Position numbers and translations under genes: made by a program. Shown here piece by piece: positions 37,574 through 46,528 of a stretch of 64,000 nucleotides of DNA. The stretch comes from Paracoccaceae bacterium (GTDB lineage: Bacteria > Pseudomonadota > Alphaproteobacteria > Rhodobacterales > Rhodobacteraceae), in contig JAPPHA010000004.1 of the NCBI GenBank assembly GCA_028874915.1, positions 1 to 64,000 on the forward strand. Reading direction: 5' to 3'. How positions within the stretch are numbered: position 1 is the stretch's first letter; each line of letters begins with the position of its first letter. Below the pieces are notes generated by a model. That model made no database searches. It was not told the origin of the DNA and worked only from the letters and a program-made list of their open reading frames with translations.

Positions 37574-38254
37574 GGGCAGGCAATCCGGGCCGTGGCGTGC
37601 GTCCGGGGCAGCCCGGATCCGTTCCATCCGTTATCCGACAAGGCCGAACCGGAATCAATGATGTGGATTGCGCCGCTCTGTTCGCACCGTCGCGGCTTTC
37701 CTGCCTGTTCCGGGGTTCGGTCCGTTGAGGCCTGGATTCGACCCGGATCCATTGGACATCAGGCGGTGATGTTCGGACGCAGTGCCCTTTGCGCCGACGG
37801 GTCCCCGCGTTGCAAAGCCTTCCGGGCCGCGGGACCGACGGTCGCGAACGGCAACCGGCTGCGGCAGTCCGCGACAACCGAGAGCGTGCCGGACAGGGGA
37901 TTCCGGGAAAATCCCATTGCGCACCGCTCTGGCCGGGAATAATCAGCCGAGGACGATGTTCTTCGGGGCCGGACAGGTGCACTGAGTCCCGCTGACCCAG
38001 ACCGGGAGCGGGAGCGGTGATCGTCGATGCGGCAGCGCCGCTCCGACCCTGTTCCCTGCCTCAGGGAGGGGCCGGATGCGATACCCTGACGATTCGCTGA
38101 ATTCCGATTCCGCGGTGTGGAACCTCCTTCCCGGCCGGGGCCGCCGTGGTGGCCATGCCGGGATCTCCGGCTTCGCGGAACGATCGAGCACCGCTCCGAC
38201 GAGACCGCATCCGAGTGGTCTCGGACACGGGTGTTGGCGAGAGGCCGGACTCCC
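37574..38254. other. divergent intergenic region of the cobalamin cluster
   Basis: About 680 GC-rich bases between divergent cobalamin gene groups, so promoters for both are expected. I looked on both strands for a cobalamin riboswitch (B12 box GCCAGGAGACC-type and the GGTG/CCCGCAACTGT core) and found only partial look-alikes, such as GGCTGCCCCGG followed by GCCACGG near 37600 on the minus strand. Long ORFs here are compositional. Confidence 0.4.
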
Positions 38255-39367
38255 GTGAAAACCGGGGTCATGCTCTGCGGGCACGGGTCCCGAAGCCAGG
38301 CGGCGGTCGACGAATTCGCCAGGCTCGCCGAACATCTTCCGGCATGGCTCCCCGGGGACTGGGATCTCGAGTACGGCTACCTGGAGTTCGCCAACCCGGT
38401 CATTCGCGTCGGTCTCGACCGTCTCCGCGAGCGAGGGTGCCGGCGCATCCTGGCCGTTCCGGGCATGCTCTTCGCGGCGATGCACAGCAAGAACGATCTC
38501 CCGTCGGTTCTCAACAGCTATGCCGCCGAACACGGTCTGGACGTACGCTACGGTCGCGAACTCGGGGTCGACCCCGGGCTGATTCGTGCGGCCGGTGACC
38601 GGATTCGGGACGCCGTGACAGTGGCGGACAGCCGCTACGGCCCTCTGCCTCTCTCCGAGACCGCCCTCGTGGTCATCGGGCGTGGGGCGTCGGATCCGGA
38701 CGCCAACGGCAATGTCGCCAAGATCGCCCGCATGCTCTGGGAAGGCCTCGGTTTCGGTTGGACGGAGGTTGGTTATTCGGGCGTGACCTTTCCGCTGGTT
38801 GAACCCTGCCTCGAACATGTCGCCCGCCTCGGCTACCGCCGGGTGGTCGTGTTTCCGTATTTCCTGTTCTCCGGGATTCTCGTCGACAGGATTCGCGGAT
38901 TCACCGGAATCTGTGCTGAGCGTCATCCGAAAATCCAGTTCGTCAGCGCCGGCTATCTCAACGATCATCCCCAGGTCCTGGCGACCTTCGCCGAAAGAGC
39001 GACCGAGCAGGTGGGCGAAATCCCGCCGCCCAATTGCGGCACATGCAAGTACCGGACGCCGATTCTCGGCTTCGAGGCCGAAGTCGGAATGCCGCAGTCG
39101 AGCCACCACCATCATGTCGAAGGTCAGGGGGCTTCCGCCCCGGGATCCAATGTCGAGGCCTGCGACCTCTGCGATGACTTCTGCACCGGGGCCTGTCGCC
39201 TGCAGCCCTCTTCAGGGCCACACGATCACCACCACCACCACCATCATCATCACGGGCACGGGGATCACGACGGCGGGCACCATCATCACCATCACCCGCC
39301 ATACCCTCATGCCGATCATCCGCATGGTCCGGAAAGCGTCCGGAACCTCGAAAGGCCCCGCCGATGA
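38255..39367 (+). CDS. cbiX: sirohydrochlorin cobaltochelatase CbiX, long form with His-rich tail
   Basis: About 370 residues. CbiX inserts Co(II) into sirohydrochlorin. The start has the active-site CGHGSRSQAAVDEF motif; GMLFAAMHSKNDLP, VGRGASDPDANGN and YFLFSGILVDRI follow. The C-terminal third carries Cys motifs (CGTCKYR, then CDLCDDFCTGAC) for an Fe-S centre, followed by a long His-rich region with runs of nine and six His. These traits mark the long CbiX form; His-rich parts are thought to hold metal. The GTG at 38255 is the likely start. Its end overlaps cobH (ATGA). Confidence 0.9.
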   Translation: MKTGVMLCGHGSRSQAAVDEFARLAEHLPAWLPGDWDLEYGYLEFANPVIRVGLDRLRERGCRRILAVPGMLFAAMHSKNDLPSVLNSYAAEHGLDVRYGRELGVDPGLIRAAGDRIRDAVTVADSRYGPLPLSETALVVIGRGASDPDANGNVAKIARMLWEGLGFGWTEVGYSGVTFPLVEPCLEHVARLGYRRVVVFPYFLFSGILVDRIRGFTGICAERHPKIQFVSAGYLNDHPQVLATFAERATEQVGEIPPPNCGTCKYRTPILGFEAEVGMPQSSHHHHVEGQGASAPGSNVEACDLCDDFCTGACRLQPSSGPHDHHHHHHHHHGHGDHDGGHHHHHHPPYPHADHPHGPESVRNLERPRR

Positions 39368-40068
39368 ACCCGTCCGATGCAGGCGGACCGGAGACCGCGG
39401 GAACGTCCTGCGAGTCACCGATATCAAATCCGGTCCATGCCGGCCTCGAGTATGAACGTGTGCCCTCGGTGATCTACGCCAGGAGCTTCGCCGCCATTCG
39501 CCGCGAGGCGGATCTCGAGCGCTTCGATCCGACGATGCGTGGCGTGGTCGCCCGACTCATCCATGCCTGCGGCGATCCGGCCATTGTCAATTCGATCGTT
39601 TCGTCAGACGGGGTTGCCGAACGGGTGCGGGGTGCGCTCGCGTCCGGAGCGCCAATCCTCTGCGATTCCACGATGGTCGCGGCCGGAATCATCGAGCGTC
39701 GACTGCCGGCCGGAAATGCCGTCCTGACGACGCTGAACGATTCCCGGGTGCCGGGCCTGGCCGCGGAGATCGGCAACACGCGATCGGCGGCTGCCGTGCG
39801 GCTCTGGCATGACCGAATCGAGTCCGCCGTCGTCGCCATCGGCAATGCACCGACCGCCCTCTTTCATCTCCTCGAACTTCTCGACCAGGGCTGGCCGCGT
39901 CCCGCGGCCATCCTCGCCTTTCCGGTCGGTTTTGTGGGAGCAGTCGAAAGCAAGGCGGAACTGGCGTCCAATCCACGCGGCTGCGCTTTCTTGACACTGG
40001 CCGGGCGTCGGGGCGGTTCGGCCATGGCGGCTTCGGCCGTGAACGCCCACCTGGACGGAACGGAGTGA
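39364..40068 (+). CDS. cobH: precorrin-8X methylmutase
   Basis: This 234-residue enzyme moves the methyl group from C-11 to C-12 to make hydrogenobyrinic acid (or the cobalt form). Motifs: RSFAAIRREADLERF, then ARLIHACGDPAIV (with the catalytic His in RLIHACG), ILCDSTMVAAGI, and the C-terminal GFVGAVESKAEL and PRGCAFLTLAGRRGGS. Length fits. Overlaps at both ends (ATGA with cbiX; GTGA with cobL) place it in one operon. Confidence 0.95.
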   Translation: MNPSDAGGPETAGTSCESPISNPVHAGLEYERVPSVIYARSFAAIRREADLERFDPTMRGVVARLIHACGDPAIVNSIVSSDGVAERVRGALASGAPILCDSTMVAAGIIERRLPAGNAVLTTLNDSRVPGLAAEIGNTRSAAAVRLWHDRIESAVVAIGNAPTALFHLLELLDQGWPRPAAILAFPVGFVGAVESKAELASNPRGCAFLTLAGRRGGSAMAASAVNAHLDGTE

Positions 40069-41327
40069 TCGGGACGGTGGACATGGCGAACGGTACGGAC
40101 GGGTCAGGATCGGTGGCGCCGGGCCGCCCGGCCCCTTGGCTTCACATCGTCGGAATCGGCGAGGACGGCATGGACGGTCTCTCGCCCCTCACCCGCGAGG
40201 TGGTGGCGTCAGCCGAGGTGATCATCGGCGGGGACCGGCACTACAGCCTCGCCGGGGTGGCCGGCGCGGAACGCGTTCCCTGGCCAAAGCCGTTTGACGC
40301 CATGATTGACCGGATCCGGTCCTACAAGGGCCGGCGCGTGGTCGTCCTCGTGACCGGCGATCCGCTCTGGTATTCGGCGGGCGCACGCATAGGCCGCACG
40401 ATCGACCCCGTCGAGATCACCTACCATCCCAATCTCTCGGCCTTCCAGCTCGCGGCCGTCCGCATGGGTTGGTCGATGGCGGATGTCGAGACGCTGACGG
40501 TCCACGGCCGGCCCGTCGAGCAGATGATCGCCTTCATCCAGCCGGGACTGCGGCTTCTGGTGCTGACCACAGGGTCGGAAACCCCGTCACGGATCGCCGA
40601 ATTCCTCACCGACCGCGGTTACGGGCAGAGCCCGATGACCGTTTTTTCCTCCATGGGCGGTCCCCGTGAAGAGCGATTCGACGGCCTGGCTTCCGAGTGG
40701 GACCGGGCGGTCCCGTCGTTCAACACCCTTGCGGTCGAATGCGTCGCGGCCCCCGACGCGGCGCTCCAGCCACGGGTACCCGGTCTTTCGGACGACCTGT
40801 TCATCCACGATGGCACCATGACCAAGCGGGAAGTCAGGGCCGTCACCCTCGCCCGGCTGATGCCGATGCGGGGCGCGCTTCTCTGGGATATCGGCTGCGG
40901 ATGCGGCTCGGTGGCCATCGAATGGCTGCGGGCAACCCGGCACGGACAGGCCGTCGGGATCGAGCCTCGCCGCGACCGCCGGGTCATGGCCGCCCAGAAT
41001 GCCCTGGCCCTGGGAACGCCCGGGCTGGAACTGATCGATGGCCAGGCGCCGGAAGCGCTCGCCGGGCTGGAACGGCCGGACGCGGTCTTCATCGGTGGCG
41101 GGTTGAGTTCGGAGATCGTCGAGGCGAGCCTCGAAGCGTTGCGTCCGCTCGGACGCCTCGCTTGCAACGCCGTCACCCTGGAGACCGAAGGCGAACTGCT
41201 CCGGCTGCAGCGCGACCTTGGCGGAGAACTCGTGCGGCTCCAGGTGAGCCGGGCGGCCCCGGTCGGGACGCGGCTCGGCTGGCACCCGCAGATGGCGGTG
41301 ACCCAATGGAGCCTGGTGAAACGGTAA
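40065..41327 (+). CDS. cobL: precorrin-6Y C5,15-methyltransferase (decarboxylating)
   Basis: This 420-residue bifunctional enzyme methylates C-5 and C-15 and decarboxylates C-12. The N-terminal half is a tetrapyrrole methylase domain (LHIVGIGEDGMDGLSP, VVLVTGDPLWYSAGA). The C-terminal half is a class I SAM methyltransferase (LLWDIGCGCGSVAIEWLR, then DAVFIGGGLSSEIV). The GTG at 40065 overlaps the cobH stop; an ATG at 40083 is an equally good start. Confidence 0.94.
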   Translation: MIGTVDMANGTDGSGSVAPGRPAPWLHIVGIGEDGMDGLSPLTREVVASAEVIIGGDRHYSLAGVAGAERVPWPKPFDAMIDRIRSYKGRRVVVLVTGDPLWYSAGARIGRTIDPVEITYHPNLSAFQLAAVRMGWSMADVETLTVHGRPVEQMIAFIQPGLRLLVLTTGSETPSRIAEFLTDRGYGQSPMTVFSSMGGPREERFDGLASEWDRAVPSFNTLAVECVAAPDAALQPRVPGLSDDLFIHDGTMTKREVRAVTLARLMPMRGALLWDIGCGCGSVAIEWLRATRHGQAVGIEPRRDRRVMAAQNALALGTPGLELIDGQAPEALAGLERPDAVFIGGGLSSEIVEASLEALRPLGRLACNAVTLETEGELLRLQRDLGGELVRLQVSRAAPVGTRLGWHPQMAVTQWSLVKR

Positions 41328-42061
41328 CGGGCACCGGTCCCGAACCGGTACTTGGCGTGGCTCCGGGCCAGGTCTACGGCGTCGGCGTCGGGCCGGGCGA
41401 CCCGGACTTGATGACGGTGCGAGCCCATCGCCTGATCTCCGGTGCCGAGGTCATCGCCTATCCGGTGCTGGAGACCGCCGAGAGTTTCGCCCGGTCGGTC
41501 GCCGGCGCCGTCATTCCACCGTCGGCGCGGGAAATTCCGATCCGGATTCCGATGACGATCGAACGCGAACCCGCCCAGGCCGCCTATGACCACGGCAGCC
41601 GCTGCATTGCCGCGGAACTTGATGACGGGCGGGATGTCGTGGTGCTTTGCGAAGGCGATCCGTTCTTCTTCGGCTCCTTCATGTACCTGTTTTCGCGCCT
41701 GTCCTCGCGCTACCGGGTGGAGGTGGTCCCCGGCGTGAGTTCGCTGACCGCCTGCGCGGCCGTGCTCGGCAGCCCGCTCGCGGCCCGGGACGAGGTTCTG
41801 ACCATCGTTCCCGGCACGCTCCCGGACGCCGAACTCGGGCGCCGCATCGACGGAAACGAAGCTGTCGCGATCATCAAGGTCGGGCGGCATCTTCCGAGGA
41901 TCCGATCCGTCCTCGACCGGCTGGGGCTGACCGATTCGGCGGGCTATGTTGAACGGGCAACGCTCCCGAGCCAGCGGATCATGCCGCTTCGCGACGCGCC
42001 GGCCGCAGCGCCCTATTTTTCGATGATCCTGATCAACCGGACACGGGACCCGTGGCTGTGA
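41306..42061 (+). CDS. cobI: precorrin-2 C20-methyltransferase
   Basis: This 251-residue SAM-dependent methylase begins MEPGETVTGTGPEP. The tetrapyrrole methylase signature is complete: YGVGVGPGDPDLMTVRA at the start, VVLCEGDPFFFGSFMYL, VPGVSSLTACAAVLG and AIIKVGRHLPRI. It converts precorrin-2 to precorrin-3A (or the cobalt form). The ATG lies 22 bases inside the cobL end. The reading frame is open much further upstream inside cobL, but that part is not family-like. Confidence 0.94.
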   Translation: MEPGETVTGTGPEPVLGVAPGQVYGVGVGPGDPDLMTVRAHRLISGAEVIAYPVLETAESFARSVAGAVIPPSAREIPIRIPMTIEREPAQAAYDHGSRCIAAELDDGRDVVVLCEGDPFFFGSFMYLFSRLSSRYRVEVVPGVSSLTACAAVLGSPLAARDEVLTIVPGTLPDAELGRRIDGNEAVAIIKVGRHLPRIRSVLDRLGLTDSAGYVERATLPSQRIMPLRDAPAAAPYFSMILINRTRDPWL

Positions 42062-43911
42062 CCCCTGTCGTCGTCTGCCTGACGGCATCCGGAGAGGCGA
42101 CGGCCCGTTCCGTCGCCGAAAGCCTCACGTGCCCGGTCCATGGGCGGCGCGGCCGGGTGCATCATTCCGATGCCGTCTTTGACGAGACGACGGAGCATCT
42201 TCGGACGCTGTTCCTGTCCGGGACGCCGATTGTCGGGGTCTGCGCGGCCGGGATCCTGGTCCGCGCCCTGGCGTCTGTCCTGGGAACCAAGGCCGAAGAT
42301 CCGCCCGTTGTCGCCGTTGCCGAGGACGGGTCGGCAGCCATTCCGCTTCTCGGCGGTCACAGGGGCGCCAATCGCCTGGCCCGGAGGATCGCCGGGGACC
42401 TCGGCGGGCTCGCCGCCGTGACCACGGCCGGTGACCTGGCGCTTGGCGTCGCGCTCGACGAACCTCCGCCCGGCTGGCGTCTGGCGAATCCCCGGGACGC
42501 CGGGCCCGTCATGGCGGAACTTCTTGCCGGTTCCGGTGTCAACATTGAGGGAGAGAACCTCTTTGGCCTTGATCCCGAACCCGGGAGCCGGGTCAAGCTT
42601 GTGGCCACCGAACGGCCGGATCCCGAAGGTCCGGGCTCTGCCCGGTTGATCTACCACCCCAGGCGTCATGTTCTCGGAGTCGGATGTTCCCGGGGCTGCA
42701 ACCCGGAAGAACTGGCAGGGCTTGCACAACGGGTCCTGGCCGATGCCGATGTCGCAGGGGGGGCGGTCGCCTGTGTCGCTTCACTTGATTTGAAGGCGGA
42801 CGAACCGGCGGTCTTCGACCTCGCCGATGGCCTGGAAGTCCCGCTCGCGCTGTTCACCGCGGCCGAACTCGAGGTCGAATCTCCGCGTCTCGTCAATCCC
42901 TCGGAGGTGGTCTTCCGGAAGGTCGGCTGCCACGGCGTCGCCGAAGCCGCCGCACTCGCATCGGTCGGCCCGTCGGGGCAGTTGGTTGTGGCGAAGGCCC
43001 GGACGGCCCATGCCACTTGTGCCCTGGCGAGGGCCGACCGGCCCATTCTGCAGCCGCGCGGCCGGAGGCGCGGGTCGCTCGCCATCGTCGGTGTCGGGCC
43101 GGGAGCCGCCGCCTGGCGGACGCCGGACGCGTCGCGGCTGATCGCGGACGCAGACGAAATTGTCGGCTACGACGCCTATATCGACCTGTTGGGACCGCTC
43201 GCGGTCGGGCGGACGCGGACCGGATTTCCGCTGGGAGCCGAGGAAGATCGCTGCCGCCATGCCCTGGAACAGGCCGCGACCGGGCGGCACGTGGTCCTGG
43301 TGTCTTCGGGTGATGCCGGAATCTATGCCATGGCGTCCCTCGTCTTCGAATTGCTGGATCGGGCGAAACGCGGCGAGCCGGGACATGGTCTGAGCGATGC
43401 CGCCCGGCGGATCGATATCCGGTGCAGCCCGGGCGTTTCGGCCATGCAGGCGGCGGCGGCGGCGGCGGGCGCACCGCTCGGCCATGACTTCTGCGCCGTA
43501 TCGCTCTCCGATCTGATGACGCCGCGGACGGCCATCCTGCGCCGGATCCGGGCCGCGGCCGAAGGCGACTTCGTCATCGCCTTCTACAACCCGGTATCGC
43601 AACGACGACGAAGCCTCCTGAACCAGGCGCGGGACATTCTCCTCGAGCACCGTTCGCCGATGACTCCCGTGGTGGTCGGACGTTCGCTGGGCCGGTCGGG
43701 AGAATCGCTTCGTCATCTGGATCTCGCCGACCTCAACGCCGACGATGCGGACATGCAGGCGGTCGTTGTGGTCGGGTCGAGTCGAAGCCGCCGCCTTGAA
43801 CTGGGCGGCCGGCAATGGATGTACACGCCGCGCGGCTACGGCGATCGACTGGCCGGGGTCCGGGCGGGGTCCCGCCCGGAACCGGAACCCGGACCGGGAG
43901 ACTGGGAATGA
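42052..43911 (+). CDS. cobJ: CbiG-CobJ fusion (precorrin-5A hydrolase domain and precorrin-3B C17-methyltransferase)
   Basis: This 619-residue fusion has CbiG at residues 1-340: N-terminal VVVCLTASGEATARSV, then LLGGHRGANRLARRIA, and the C-terminal CbiG/CobE-like part LGVGCSRGCNPEELAGL with SPRLVNPSEVVFRKVGCHGVAEAAAL. CobJ occupies about 345-600: LAIVGVGPGAAAWRTP, VGYDAYIDLLGPL, VSSGDAGIYAMASLV, SLSDLMTPRTAI and FYNPVSQRRR. CbiG opens the ring lactone with release of acetaldehyde in the cobalt-early route; CobJ contracts the ring. The start is GTG, overlapping cobI; the stop overlaps cobM. Confidence 0.93.
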   Translation: MAVTPVVVCLTASGEATARSVAESLTCPVHGRRGRVHHSDAVFDETTEHLRTLFLSGTPIVGVCAAGILVRALASVLGTKAEDPPVVAVAEDGSAAIPLLGGHRGANRLARRIAGDLGGLAAVTTAGDLALGVALDEPPPGWRLANPRDAGPVMAELLAGSGVNIEGENLFGLDPEPGSRVKLVATERPDPEGPGSARLIYHPRRHVLGVGCSRGCNPEELAGLAQRVLADADVAGGAVACVASLDLKADEPAVFDLADGLEVPLALFTAAELEVESPRLVNPSEVVFRKVGCHGVAEAAALASVGPSGQLVVAKARTAHATCALARADRPILQPRGRRRGSLAIVGVGPGAAAWRTPDASRLIADADEIVGYDAYIDLLGPLAVGRTRTGFPLGAEEDRCRHALEQAATGRHVVLVSSGDAGIYAMASLVFELLDRAKRGEPGHGLSDAARRIDIRCSPGVSAMQAAAAAAGAPLGHDFCAVSLSDLMTPRTAILRRIRAAAEGDFVIAFYNPVSQRRRSLLNQARDILLEHRSPMTPVVVGRSLGRSGESLRHLDLADLNADDADMQAVVVVGSSRSRRLELGGRQWMYTPRGYGDRLAGVRAGSRPEPEPGPGDWE

Positions 43912-44705
43912 CGGTCTATTTCGTCGGCGCGGGCCCCGGTGATCCGGAGTTGATCACCGTCAAGGGCGCGCGGATCGTCCGGACCTGCCGGACCTGCCTC
44001 TATGCCGGTTCGCTGGTCCCGCCGGCCGTCATCGCCACGGCGCCTTCGGGCGCGACCGTGATGGACACATCCGGAATGACCCTCGACGAGACCCATGCGG
44101 CCATTCTCGCGGCCGAGACCCGGGGCGAGGATGTCGCCCGTGTCCACTCCGGGGACCCTTCGCTCTACGGGGCCATCGCCGAGCAGATCCGGCGATTGAT
44201 CGCGGACCGGATCGACTACGAGGTCGTTCCCGGCGTTCCGGCCTATGCGGCCACGGCAGCCGCACTCGGCCAGGAACTGACCCTGCCCGGTGTCGCGCAG
44301 TCGATCGTTCTCACGCGGATGGCGATGCAGTCGACCGCGATGCCCGAAGGCGAGACACTCGAAGCCTTCGCCGCCAGCGGCGCAACACTCGCCATCCATC
44401 TGGCGATCCGGAACCTCCGCGAAATCGAACGTCGGCTGGAACCCTTCTACGGGGCCGACTGCCCGGTCGTTGTCGGCTATCGTGTCGGCTGGCCGGACCA
44501 GATGATTCTTCGGGGAACACTGGCGGACATCCGGGGCCAGGTCCGGAAAGCAAGGATCACCCGAACGGCGCTGATTCTGGTCGGACCGGCCCTGGACCCA
44601 GAATGGGCACGCGGGTTTCCGGATTCGGCCCTCTATGATCCCAAGAAACCGCATGTCCTTCGCCCGGTCAAAGGAGTCGAGCTTGTTGAAGATCACAACA
44701 TCTGA
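43908..44705 (+). CDS. cobM: precorrin-4 C11-methyltransferase
   Basis: This 265-residue tetrapyrrole methylase starts TVYFVGAGPGDPELITVKG. Typical motifs follow: CLYAGSLVPP, ARVHSGDPSLYGAI, VVPGVPAYAATAAALGQELTLPG, and SIVLTRMAMQSTAMPEGE, which is characteristic of CobM/CbiF. The ATG at 43908 overlaps the cobJ stop (ATGA); the longer frame to 43815 lies in cobJ. It is the last gene of the plus-strand cobalamin group. Confidence 0.95.
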   Translation: MTVYFVGAGPGDPELITVKGARIVRTCRTCLYAGSLVPPAVIATAPSGATVMDTSGMTLDETHAAILAAETRGEDVARVHSGDPSLYGAIAEQIRRLIADRIDYEVVPGVPAYAATAAALGQELTLPGVAQSIVLTRMAMQSTAMPEGETLEAFAASGATLAIHLAIRNLREIERRLEPFYGADCPVVVGYRVGWPDQMILRGTLADIRGQVRKARITRTALILVGPALDPEWARGFPDSALYDPKKPHVLRPVKGVELVEDHNI

Positions 44706-44799
44706 ACGGGCCCGGTGCCAGCAGGAGCCGGGGAGGACCCTTCCCGGAGTTGTCGGAGCGGAAGCCACGGTGGCTCCGTGGTGGTGCGGTCTGAGGGCG

Positions 44800-45924
44800 A
44801 TGGTCACGCGATCCATGATGATCATCGCCACTGTCACAGGCGTGGCAGCAGGGTCGGTGGAGGCCGCAGAACGCCGGACCGCTGCAGGCCCGGTCCTCAT
44901 CACGGAAATGGCCACCGGGCTCAACACGCCCTGGGGGATCGGCTTTCTCCCGGATGGCCACTACCTGGTGACCGAACGGGACGGGCAACTTCTTCATTTC
45001 GCTCCCGGCCCGGGGGGCCAACGTACTGCCGTGGCCGGAGTCCCGAACGTCTTCGACCGGGGACAGGGGGGACTGCTCGATGTCGCCGTCGCCCGGGATT
45101 TTGCGGAATCCCGTCAGATCTTTCTCACCTATTCGAAACCCTATCGCCGGGGCCGGAGGGCCGGGACCGCCCTTGCCGTCGCGACCCTGTCCGCCGACGG
45201 CAGCCGACTGGACGACGTCCGGGTCCTGTTCGAGATGCTGTCACCGTCCTCCGGGTCACGGCATTTCGGGTCGCGGGTCGCCGAAGCCGAGGACGGCAGC
45301 CTGTACCTGACGATCGGAGATCGGGGCGGGCGCGACAAGGCGCAGAATCTAGCGCTCCACCACGGAAAGATCATCCGCATCCACCGCGACGGCAGCGTTC
45401 CCGAGGACAACCCCTTCATTGGACGGAGCGGGGCCCGGCCGGAAATCTGGTCCTGGGGCCACCGCAATCCGCAAGGGCTGGCCTTTGACAGTGACGGCAA
45501 TCTCTGGGCGGTGGAGCACGGACCGATGGGCGGCGACGAGATCAACCGCATCGGCAAGGGGCTGAACTATGGTTGGCCGGTCATCGGTTACGGCCGCCAC
45601 TATTCCGGGGCACAGGTCGGTATCGGCCATGCCAGGGAGGGACTGGAGCAGCCCGAATTCTACTGGGATCCCTCGATCGCGCCCTGCGGCATGATGATCT
45701 ATTCAGGTCGACTCTGGCCGGAATGGCGCGGCCAGATCTTCGTCGCGTCGCTGAAGTTCGATCTCATCTCCCGTCTCGACCCGGAAGGCGGGGTTTCCGA
45801 GGAAGAACGCCTTTCCTTTCCAGAGACCCTCCGGGTCCGCGACGTCCGCGAGGCACCGGATGGTTCCATCTGGTTTCTCTCCGAAGGCAACGGCGCCGTC
45901 TACCGGATGGCCCCGAAACGATAA
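44800..45924 (+). CDS. PQQ-dependent sugar dehydrogenase (YliI/Gcd-like beta-propeller)
   Basis: This 374-residue exported protein has a signal peptide (MMIIATVTGVAAGSVEAAE). The mature part is a six-bladed beta-propeller of the soluble aldose sugar dehydrogenase family: GLNTPWGIGFLPDGHYLVTERDG-type opening, RGQGGLLDVAVA, SGSRHFGSRVAEAEDG (catalytic His region), LYLTIGDRGG, SWGHRNPQGLAFD, EHGPMGGDEIN and LNYGWPVIGYG. It oxidises sugars with PQQ in the periplasm; no PQQ synthesis gene is in this window. The ATG at 44800 is supported by the signal peptide start. It lies 95 bases after cobM but seems unrelated. Confidence 0.9.
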   Translation: MVTRSMMIIATVTGVAAGSVEAAERRTAAGPVLITEMATGLNTPWGIGFLPDGHYLVTERDGQLLHFAPGPGGQRTAVAGVPNVFDRGQGGLLDVAVARDFAESRQIFLTYSKPYRRGRRAGTALAVATLSADGSRLDDVRVLFEMLSPSSGSRHFGSRVAEAEDGSLYLTIGDRGGRDKAQNLALHHGKIIRIHRDGSVPEDNPFIGRSGARPEIWSWGHRNPQGLAFDSDGNLWAVEHGPMGGDEINRIGKGLNYGWPVIGYGRHYSGAQVGIGHAREGLEQPEFYWDPSIAPCGMMIYSGRLWPEWRGQIFVASLKFDLISRLDPEGGVSEEERLSFPETLRVRDVREAPDGSIWFLSEGNGAVYRMAPKR

Positions 45925-45970
45925 CGGGTCCGCCGCCGGACGGCGGGTGGACCCGCGGTGACCTTCGCCG

Positions 45971-46528
45971 TCAGGCTGCCGCCTTCCACTTGATGGAGCA
46001 TCCCATCGACGGGATCTGGTCCTCCGGACCCCGACCGGTTTCGGCCACCTGGCGCATCGCCTCGAACAGGTCCCGCGTGGTCTCGGCCGTGGCCGGGTTG
46101 CGTCCGGCGCTGTCCAGCCGGCCCCGGTACTGGAGCTCGAGATCGGTGTTGAACCCGAAGAAATCCGGCGTGCAGGCGGCGTCGTAGGCCTTGGCGACGG
46201 ACTGGTCCTCGTCATGCAGGTAAGGAAAGGGGAAGCCCGCATCAGCCGCGAACCGGATCATGTTCGGAAAGGAGTCATCGGGGTAGGTGGCGGCATCATT
46301 CGAACAGATCGCCGCGACTCCGATCCCGAGGTCCTTGAGGGCGTTGGCCTCACGAACCAATCGGTCCCGGACCCCGACGACAAAGGGGCAGTGATTGCAG
46401 ATGAACATGATCAGTGTCCCCTGGTCTCCGGTCACATCGGCGAGCGAGACGGTCGTTCCCGTGGTCGAAGGAAGCGTGAATGCGGGCGCTTTCCAGCCAA
46501 AGTCGCATACGGGCGGTCGGACGGCCAT
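45971..46528 (-). CDS. thioredoxin-fold AhpC/TSA family protein
   Basis: This 185-residue cytoplasmic redoxin-like protein opens FGWKAPAFTLPSTTG, followed by the active-site strand and motif IMFICNHCPFVVG. The CNHC pair replaces the common CxxC of thioredoxin. Later motifs are AAICSNDAATYPDDS and YDAACTPDFFGFN (cis-Pro region TPDFF). Such proteins are annotated as thioredoxin family; substrate unknown. It is convergent with the preceding dehydrogenase gene. Confidence 0.88.
   Translation of the reverse strand: MAVRPPVCDFGWKAPAFTLPSTTGTTVSLADVTGDQGTLIMFICNHCPFVVGVRDRLVREANALKDLGIGVAAICSNDAATYPDDSFPNMIRFAADAGFPFPYLHDEDQSVAKAYDAACTPDFFGFNTDLELQYRGRLDSAGRNPATAETTRDLFEAMRQVAETGRGPEDQIPSMGCSIKWKAAA

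Noticed and set aside
37574..38254. Cobalamin riboswitch between the divergent cobalamin operons
   Set aside because: Only isolated look-alike words were found; the ordered core (GGTG..., CCCGCAACTGT, GCCAGGAGACC) is not present on either strand. A covariance-model search would be decisive.
39228..39300. His runs as a cloning tag or contamination
   Set aside because: They lie in frame inside a normal CbiX long form with mixed His codons and are followed by natural sequence that overlaps cobH.
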